A stretch of DNA of 8,994 bases from JAQBQQ01 sp964633955. Its GTDB lineage: Bacteria > Patescibacteriota > Gracilibacteria > Peribacterales > Peribacteraceae. The notes beneath the pieces were generated by a model. The model did not search any database, was not told the origin of the DNA, and was given only the letters and a program-made list of their open reading frames with translations. Shown here piece by piece: positions 5,029 to 8,994 of this stretch (positions within the stretch are counted from its first letter, which is position 1; each line of letters begins with the position of its first letter). Made by a program: the position numbers and the translations under genes. Location: contig CAZWIA010000038.1 in assembly GCA_964633955.1 (NCBI GenBank), positions 1 to 8,994 on the forward strand, read 5' to 3'.

Positions 5029-6225
5029 GTGCCCCCCGCCCTCCCAGGACTTCTCAGCTTCCTCCTCACCGTCTTCTGCCTGCAGTGGTGGCATGCACCC
5101 AGCTATCCGGCGTGGCTCTGGTGCGGCCTCATCCTCCTGGGAACCACCGGACTCGCAGGCAGTCGCACGGTCACCCGATCCATAGGGCATATCCTCCTGG
5201 CAGCTGCCTTTGGCGCCGCGCTGGCGCTCCTGGCCGCCATGCGAACGGCCCACGTCCCCAGCCCGCAGACGGTGGACTCCTACGCGACCGGCGGCCAGGT
5301 CACGCTCTACGGCCGGATTATCCGCTCACCAGACCGGCGGCCGCTCAGGAGCATCTACGTGGTGGAAGCGCGCACGCTGACCCAAAGTGGTGCCGTGCGA
5401 CCGGTCACGGGGCTGGTCCGGATCACGGACGGCGCGGACTANNNNNNNNNNNNNNNNNNNNNNNNNNNNNNNNNNNNNNNNNNNNNNNNNNNNNNNNNNN
5501 NNNNNNNNNNNNNNNNNNNNNNNNNNNNNNNNNNNNNNNNNCTGCGTTTCCGCCTGCTGCCGTCTGCGGCCGCCGTCTTCTGCTTTGCCCTCTTCACCGG
5601 CGCCGGCGCGCCGGTCCTGCGGGCGGCCATCATGGGCACACTGGGCCTTCTGGCGCTGCACGCGGGACGCATGGCGCAGGCGCGCCTCCTGGCGCTCTGG
5701 AGTGCATCAGTCCTCCTAGCCTGGCGGCCGCAGCTCCTGTGGTGGGACGCGTCTTTCCAGCTCTCCTTCCTGGCGCTCCTGGGGCTCATTGAGCTCTCTC
5801 CGCTCATACGGCCGCTCCTTGCGCGCGTGCCGGAGCACGCTGGCCTCCGGGAGACTGTCACGGCAACCCTGGCCGCCCAGATTGCCACGGCGCCATGGAT
5901 CGCGCTGCTCTTTGGCCGGCTCTCCCTGATCGCGCCCCTGGCCAACCTGCTCATTGCCCCGCTCGTCCCGGTCATCATGCTCCTCGGTACGGTCGCAACT
6001 GCGGCGAGCGTCCTGAGAACCGAACTCGGCACGCTGGTCGGCTTCCCGTGCTACCTGCTCCTCAGCTGGATGCTGGGAGTAGCGAGAGTACTCGCGACGC
6101 TTCCTGGAGCGAGCATCCCCCTCCGCCTCACGCCAGCTTCAGCCCTCCTCCCCTACGCCGTCCTGGCCGGGATCGTCCTCCGGTTCCGGCCGCGGAAAGA
6201 CGCGTGTGCGGCGGCCGTGGTATGA
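5029..6225 (+). CDS. comEC: ComEC/Rec2-type DNA uptake channel protein, interrupted by an assembly gap
   Basis: ComEC is the inner-membrane channel that takes up single-stranded DNA in natural transformation. The GTG start at 5029 has GGAGGG (5016-5021) 7 nt upstream. Before the gap come two to three hydrophobic segments (within residues 5-72) and the DUF4131-like domain (VTLYGRIIRSPDRRP to GLVRITDGAD). After the gap comes the competence domain (GAGAPVLRAAIMGTLGLLALHAGR, then WWDASFQLSFLALLGLIEL), followed by several hydrophobic helices. The protein ends at FRPRKDACAAAVV with no metallo-beta-lactamase domain, so it is the short form. The 100 N placeholder cannot be the true gap: the rest of DUF4131 and the region with the usual HLLAxSGLH motif are absent, probably well over 100 residues. 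The frame happens to be kept across the placeholder, which is not evidence of continuity. Confidence 0.88.
   Translation: MPPALPGLLSFLLTVFCLQWWHAPSYPAWLWCGLILLGTTGLAGSRTVTRSIGHILLAAAFGAALALLAAMRTAHVPSPQTVDSYATGGQVTLYGRIIRSPDRRPLRSIYVVEARTLTQSGAVRPVTGLVRITDGADXXXXXXXXXXXXXXXXXXXXXXXXXXXXXXXXXXLRFRLLPSAAAVFCFALFTGAGAPVLRAAIMGTLGLLALHAGRMAQARLLALWSASVLLAWRPQLLWWDASFQLSFLALLGLIELSPLIRPLLARVPEHAGLRETVTATLAAQIATAPWIALLFGRLSLIAPLANLLIAPLVPVIMLLGTVATAASVLRTELGTLVGFPCYLLLSWMLGVARVLATLPGASIPLRLTPASALLPYAVLAGIVLRFRPRKDACAAAVV
5442..5541. other. Assembly gap of 100 N
   Basis: Exactly 100 N, the conventional scaffold placeholder of unknown length. The codon at its left edge is TAN, which must be TAC or TAT (Tyr) if comEC is intact. 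Missing ComEC sequence implies a real gap of several hundred bases. Confidence 0.98.
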
Positions 6226-6226
6226 T
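6218..6226 (+). promoter_or_regulatory. Extended -10 promoter within the comEC 3' end
   Basis: TG-G-TATGAT (6218-6226) is an extended -10 element (TGnTATAAT with one change). It ends exactly 6 nt before the GTG at 6233, giving a predicted leaderless transcript. There is no good -35, as is common for extended -10 promoters. It overlaps the comEC stop codon (6223-6225). Confidence 0.55.
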
Positions 6227-6232
6227 GCGCGC

Positions 6233-6646
6233 GTGCGCCGCTCCCCCCGCCTGACCGTTGCCGCCACCGCCGCCTCCCTGCTGGGCGCCGCGGCCATCTT
6301 GGGCGTAGTGGTGCTCGCGAACCTCACGGGCCCGGGGCGCAAAAGCCAGGGCGACCCGGAGCGGGACGTGGTGGTGGACATGCGCACGTGCGCGGCAGCC
6401 TCTGCCCGCCTGCGCCTCTCCCAGGGAACAGAGCGCGTGGATGTGCTGGGAAGCGGAAGCGGCGGCTGCCAGGTACAGCTCACGGTCACGGTGGCCGGCA
6501 CGGAGCGCCGCTACGCCTGCGTGTTCCCGTCCCGGATGGGACGCGTGCTGGTGGCGACCAACCGGCCGGACTTCCAGACGGATCTGGATCCGGCCATCAT
6601 CCGCCTGGAGGCATCCGCCCTGCCGCAGTACTGCGCGCTGCAGTAG
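6233..6646 (+). CDS. Membrane-anchored extracytoplasmic protein with four cysteines (137 aa)
   Basis: I do not recognise this family. With the GTG at 6233 the protein has a short basic N-terminus (MRRSPR) and one hydrophobic segment at about 8-31 (LTVAATAASLLGAAAILGVV), so it is a signal anchor or uncleaved signal with the rest outside the cytoplasm. The roughly 105-residue outer domain looks beta-rich and has exactly four cysteines (53, 79, 96, 134), spaced as could suit two disulfides. The GTG at 6233 is preferred over a GTG 27 bp upstream (6206) because the -10 element TATGAT ends 6 nt before it and the upstream option overlaps comEC. It follows comEC by 7 bp. Its last 50 bp overlap the methyltransferase gene on the opposite strand. 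Confidence 0.75.
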   Translation: MRRSPRLTVAATAASLLGAAAILGVVVLANLTGPGRKSQGDPERDVVVDMRTCAAASARLRLSQGTERVDVLGSGSGGCQVQLTVTVAGTERRYACVFPSRMGRVLVATNRPDFQTDLDPAIIRLEASALPQYCALQ

Positions 6647-7178
6647 GTCCCCACACGTACAGCCGCACGTGGAGCGGACCGGCCATGGCCTCCGCCACGG
6701 GTGTATGGCCGGGCAGGGTGAAGGATTGGGAGACAATCCGCGTGCCGGGCTTCAGCTCCCGCTGGAATTTCTGTTCTAGCTTCTTCATGACGGACGGGAT
6801 GAGGTAGAGGAACAGCACGTCCGCCTCCCGCAAGTCCGCCTGGAACATGTCCCGGCACAGGAACCGCACGTCCTGACCAGAGAGCTTCACCCGCAGCCAG
6901 CCAAAGAGCCACACGAGCGGCACCATCTCGTAGCCCGTGGCCGTGATGCCCGGACACGCGCGTTTGGCGGCAATGAGGAACCGCCCGTCCCCGGCACCCA
7001 GGTCAAGCACCTTGTCCCCGGCTCTGAGCCGCGCCAGTTCCAGCATCTTCCAGACGGCTCGGTTGGGCGTGGGGACAAACGGCACACCCAGGAAGAGGTG
7101 ATGCAGAAACGTCCCGCCCAGGATCAGCAGGATGATGAGTAGCGCAAGCAGGGCGTAGGTATTGCCATCGGGTACCAT
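6597..7178 (-). CDS. Membrane-anchored class I SAM-dependent methyltransferase, FAM173/ATPSCKMT-like
   Basis: The 193-aa protein has one N-terminal transmembrane helix (about 8-31, YALLALLIILLILGG), then a linker GVPFVPTPNRAVWKML (31-45) and a seven-strand methyltransferase domain with SAM motif I VLDLGAGDGRF (57-67) and the acidic GYEMVP (82-87). Further conserved-looking segments are RDMFQADLREADVLFLYLIPSVMKKLEQKFQRELKPGTRIVS (about 109-150). The layout and these segments (FVP...ML, D-GxGDGR, GYE, DLW/DMF, K-LE--L--EL--G-R) match the FAM173 family as I know it. The eukaryotic members methylate lysines in the ATP synthase c subunit and the adenine nucleotide translocase. A bacterial substrate is unknown; a membrane protein lysine is an inference. 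The ATG at 7178 is the only start after an in-frame stop. The C-terminal tail of about 17 residues overlaps the convergent gene. Confidence 0.88.
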   Translation of the reverse strand: MVPDGNTYALLALLIILLILGGTFLHHLFLGVPFVPTPNRAVWKMLELARLRAGDKVLDLGAGDGRFLIAAKRACPGITATGYEMVPLVWLFGWLRVKLSGQDVRFLCRDMFQADLREADVLFLYLIPSVMKKLEQKFQRELKPGTRIVSQSFTLPGHTPVAEAMAGPLHVRLYVWGPTAARSTAAGRMPPGG

Positions 7179-7184
7179 GGCGCG

Positions 7185-7190
7185 AGCGTA
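7185..7190 (-). promoter_or_regulatory. -10 hexamer for a leaderless methyltransferase mRNA
   Basis: On the minus strand TACGCT (complement of 7185-7190) ends exactly 6 nt before the ATG at 7178. It keeps the three most conserved -10 bases. An AGGAGG sequence further upstream is 23 nt from the ATG, too far to act as a ribosome binding site. No clear -35. Confidence 0.4.
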
Positions 7191-7239
7191 ACGCGAATCG
7201 GCCTCCTAGGCGATCGTGAAGCAGCGACAGACAAGTTGA

Positions 7240-7331
7240 TGGTTTTTGGTTTCTAGTTTTTAGTTCGGTAGTCATTCCAAACCTCTATGCCACTTCCATA
7301 ACCAAAAACGAAAAACCAGTAACTAAAAACC
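7240..7331. repeat. Inverted pair of 7-bp-periodic arrays between divergent genes
   Basis: Left arm 7240-7267 reads as four heptads (TGGTTTT, TGGTTTC, TAGTTTT, TAGTTCG). Right arm 7300-7331 reads as heptads in the other orientation (AACCAAA, AACGAAA, AACCAGT, AACTAAA, AACC). As an inverted repeat, 7241-7265 matches the reverse complement of 7307-7331 at 21 of 25 positions. About 40 bp of non-repetitive sequence lie between the arms. It is much more AT-rich than the genes on either side and fills most of the intergenic region between the methyltransferase and the kinase-like gene. Confidence 0.75.
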
Positions 7332-7343
7332 ATGCGCCAGGTC

Positions 7344-7349
7344 TACACT
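7344..7349 (+). promoter_or_regulatory. -10 hexamer for a leaderless kinase-like mRNA
   Basis: TACACT (7344-7349) is followed by six C and then GTG at 7356, the same 6-nt spacing seen at three other genes here. This favours the GTG over the in-frame ATG at 7332, which sits directly against the repeat arm. No clear -35. Confidence 0.45.
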
Positions 7350-7355
7350 CCCCCC

Positions 7356-8285
7356 GTGACTGATCCCCTCGAATCCTGGCTCCGGCGGCATGCCGTCACG
7401 GATCCGGATATCCCCCGCGTGGCCCCCGTGCACGAGCTGCGCGAACGGGTGTCCCTCACGCCGCTCAGCGAGGGCGTGTTCTCCCGCGTGTACCGTATCA
7501 GCGGCCAACCATGGGTGCTCAAGGAAGGCAGGTGGGATCCGGATTTCCGGCTGGTGGGGAACCTGAAAGTGCCCCTGCCGGGCCAGCTCACGGAGGACCT
7601 GTGGCGCCAGTTCTCCCAGACATTCCTGCCGCGACCGGAAGAAGTCCTGCGGCAGTTCCGGCTCTACCGGCACTTTGCGGAGGTGTTTGGGCTGTTCGAT
7701 CCGCAAGACCCGCCGGCGCCGCCGGAGGGCGAGCGGCTCTTTGCGCGGCAGCGCGAGCTGCGCACGCTGCTCCCGGACCGGATCCCGGACCTGGCAGAGG
7801 ACTACGGCCTCACGCACGCAGAGACGCTCCGGGAACTCCTGGCGGATAACGCCGTGCAGTACCACAATTTCCTGCCGCGGGAGTACCAGCTGATCGGTCA
7901 GCCGCTCTCCAACCCCGCCGATGAGCGGACTACCTCCCTCATCGTGCAGGAGTACGTGGAAGGCACCCACCTGCACGATACCGATGTCCGCGACCTGGCT
8001 GAGGAGCACCGCCGCCAGCTCATCCTGCTCCTCATCCTCATCCTGGTCCTCCACCGCGAGAGAAAAATGCTCCCGGACATGCGCCCGCGCTACCCGGTGC
8101 TCCAGATCTACGATTGGCTCACCAAGACGGATAACGTGATCCTGAGCGGGGACGGCCTGAAGTTCGTGGATACGCGGTGGTTCTGGGAGACGGACCAGAA
8201 CTACGTGAAGCGGGGTCTCTTCATTCCCGACCGGATGATCGGACAGGCAAAACGGCTCCTCACCTCCCTCCTCAAGGAGCACTGA
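7356..8285 (+). CDS. Divergent kinase-like protein (APH/protein-kinase-like fold), unassigned
   Basis: Not a family I can name. With the GTG at 7356 the product is 309 aa. Kinase-like signs in order: glycine-loop-like LTPLSEGVFSRVYRI (about 34-48), a candidate ATP lysine in WVLKEG (K56), a hinge-like IVQEYVEG (196-203), a very hydrophobic helix LILLLILILVL (222-232) where the kinase helix before the catalytic loop would fall, then TKTDNVIL (256-263) and KFVDTRWFW (269-277), which could be the catalytic-loop Asn and the metal-binding Asp. The loop lacks a classical HRD or HGD, so it may be an atypical kinase or a pseudokinase. An insertion of about 100 residues sits between the lysine and the hinge. 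An alternative start is the ATG at 7332 (8 residues longer, no ribosome site). Its tail overlaps pgsA on the other strand by 14 bp. Confidence 0.72.
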   Translation: MTDPLESWLRRHAVTDPDIPRVAPVHELRERVSLTPLSEGVFSRVYRISGQPWVLKEGRWDPDFRLVGNLKVPLPGQLTEDLWRQFSQTFLPRPEEVLRQFRLYRHFAEVFGLFDPQDPPAPPEGERLFARQRELRTLLPDRIPDLAEDYGLTHAETLRELLADNAVQYHNFLPREYQLIGQPLSNPADERTTSLIVQEYVEGTHLHDTDVRDLAEEHRRQLILLLILILVLHRERKMLPDMRPRYPVLQIYDWLTKTDNVILSGDGLKFVDTRWFWETDQNYVKRGLFIPDRMIGQAKRLLTSLLKEH

Positions 8286-8898
8286 CCACCGGCGCCGTCA
8301 CCCGCCGCCAGCTCTGCCGGAAGAGCCGGACCATGCCGTAGTAGCCCACCAGGATAGACAGGAGGAGCACCCAGTAGGCGATCAGAAACGCGGTGATCCC
8401 GGCCACATTGGCAAACGTGTTGCTGGTGCCGTCCAGGATCCCCGTGCCCAGCACATCGCCGGAGTAGCGCACGGCCGCGATCGCCGTGAGGCCCAGGAGA
8501 ATGGCCAGGAACTGGAGCGCCGTCTTCAGCTTGCCGCTGCGGATGGCTGGAACGTCCACGCCGCGGCTGAGCGCCAATTCACGGTAGGCGGAAACGGAGA
8601 GCTCCCGGAAGAGGGTGAGGATCACCATCCACGCCGGGAAGATCTGGAATTCCGTGAGTGCAATGAGCAGGGACAGCACCAGGACCTTGTCCAGCAAGGG
8701 ATCAAGGAACATGCCGACCGGGCTCACCTCTCCCCGCCGCCGCGCTACCCAGCCGTCCAGCACGTCCGTGGCTATGCCCGCCAGGAATGCCAGAATGGCC
8801 AGGAGGGGGAACGGCCACGTGCGCGCATAGAGGCAGAGCACCGCCAGCGCGGCCAGGAGGATGCGGGAGAGCGTGAGCTTGGTGGCCAGCGTGAGCAT
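8272..8898 (-). CDS. pgsA: CDP-diacylglycerol-glycerol-3-phosphate 3-phosphatidyltransferase (PgsA)
   Basis: PgsA joins CDP-diacylglycerol and glycerol 3-phosphate to make phosphatidylglycerophosphate, the precursor of phosphatidylglycerol and cardiolipin, in the cytoplasmic membrane. The 208-aa protein has the complete CDP-alcohol phosphotransferase motif D(x2)DG(x2)AR(x8)G(x3)D(x3)D: D45, D48, G49, A52, R53, G62, D66, D70. KLTLSRI (7-13) and SGKLKTALQ (121-129) are also typical of PgsA rather than of phosphatidylserine synthase. About five or six hydrophobic helices are visible, beginning near 12-24, 30-44, 72-81 and 85-99. Start ATG at 8898: no Shine-Dalgarno, but a perfect TATAAT lies 29 nt upstream, leaving a leader of about 23 nt. 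It converges with and overlaps the kinase-like gene. Confidence 0.94.
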   Translation of the reverse strand: MLTLATKLTLSRILLAALAVLCLYARTWPFPLLAILAFLAGIATDVLDGWVARRRGEVSPVGMFLDPLLDKVLVLSLLIALTEFQIFPAWMVILTLFRELSVSAYRELALSRGVDVPAIRSGKLKTALQFLAILLGLTAIAAVRYSGDVLGTGILDGTSNTFANVAGITAFLIAYWVLLLSILVGYYGMVRLFRQSWRRVTAPVVSAP

Positions 8899-8927
8899 GG
8901 AGGAGCGGAGAAGGAAACCGACGTACC

Positions 8928-8933
8928 ATTATA
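8928..8933 (-). promoter_or_regulatory. -10 box of the pgsA promoter
   Basis: A perfect TATAAT on the minus strand (complement of 8928-8933). The expected -35 position falls inside the tandem heptamer array that starts at 8941, where no good -35 is seen. Transcription start would be near 8921, about 23 nt before the ATG. Confidence 0.6.
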
Positions 8934-8940
8934 CAGAGTC

Positions 8941-8994
8941 TCGTAACTCGTAACTCGTAACTCGTAACTCGTAACTCGTAACTCGTAACTCGTA
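8941..8994. repeat. Perfect tandem heptamer array (TCGTAAC)n at the window end
   Basis: Seven perfect copies of TCGTAAC followed by five bases of an eighth, running off the window edge. It starts 8 bp upstream of the pgsA -10 box, so it covers the -35 zone. The true copy number and far boundary are not visible. Confidence 0.97.

Noticed and set aside
6206..6208. GTG at 6206 as the start of the four-cysteine protein
   Set aside because: It overlaps the comEC end, and the -10 element TATGAT lies downstream of it; GTG 6233 fits a leaderless start.
7332..7334. ATG at 7332 as the start of the kinase-like gene
   Set aside because: It abuts the repeat arm and has no ribosome binding site. The in-frame GTG at 7356 has the TANNNT-6-nt arrangement found at three other genes. 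Not fully excluded.

Overview
The window is GC-rich bacterial chromosomal DNA with mainly core housekeeping genes. No rRNA, tRNA, CRISPR array or transposase was recognised. The organism cannot be named from this sequence. The promoters are sigma-70-like, several genes appear to be leaderless, ComEC lacks the usual C-terminal metallo-beta-lactamase domain, and the intergenic regions carry 7-bp repeats. Together these would fit an uncultivated lineage, perhaps a GC-rich member of the Patescibacteria (Peregrinibacteria/Peribacteria-like), but that is a weak inference. A run of exactly 100 N shows that this is a scaffolded draft assembly.

Layout. Positions 1-2283 (+) hold a UvrD/PcrA helicase that lacks only its first few codons. 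Positions 2284-2500 contain no gene but carry 7-bp-periodic repeats in two orientations. Positions 2499-4135 form an unusual block on the minus strand: five intrinsic terminators in 1.6 kb delimit five short transcripts. Three of these carry small unrecognised proteins (60, 126 and 70 aa). The other two carry only a 20- or 23-codon reading frame and may be small RNAs. Position 4183 starts a forward cluster: rsmA (16S rRNA dimethyltransferase), comEC (DNA uptake channel, broken by the N gap) and a small membrane-anchored four-cysteine protein. The last of these converges on a membrane-anchored methyltransferase (6597-7178, minus) that resembles the FAM173/ATPSCKMT lysine methyltransferases. Divergent from the methyltransferase is a kinase-like protein (7356-8285, plus). 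It ends inside the tail of pgsA (8272-8898, minus), which encodes phosphatidylglycerophosphate synthase. The window ends in a perfect tandem heptamer array upstream of pgsA.

Cross-cutting signals. (1) Four genes that begin transcripts (rsmA, the four-cysteine protein, the methyltransferase and the kinase-like gene) each have a TANNNT hexamer ending exactly 6 nt before the start codon, the signature of leaderless mRNAs. By contrast, comEC (inside an operon) and two of the small minus-strand genes have strong Shine-Dalgarno sequences. (2) Three intergenic regions carry 7-bp-periodic arrays of unrelated sequence; two of them contain arms in opposite orientation. (3) A perfect 21-bp palindrome lies in frame within rsmA at a position where the protein appears to have extra residues.

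The genes do not form one pathway. Their roles are DNA repair, ribosome maturation, DNA uptake, protein methylation and phospholipid synthesis. The least explained parts are the small-transcript block, the heptad arrays and the divergent kinase-like protein.
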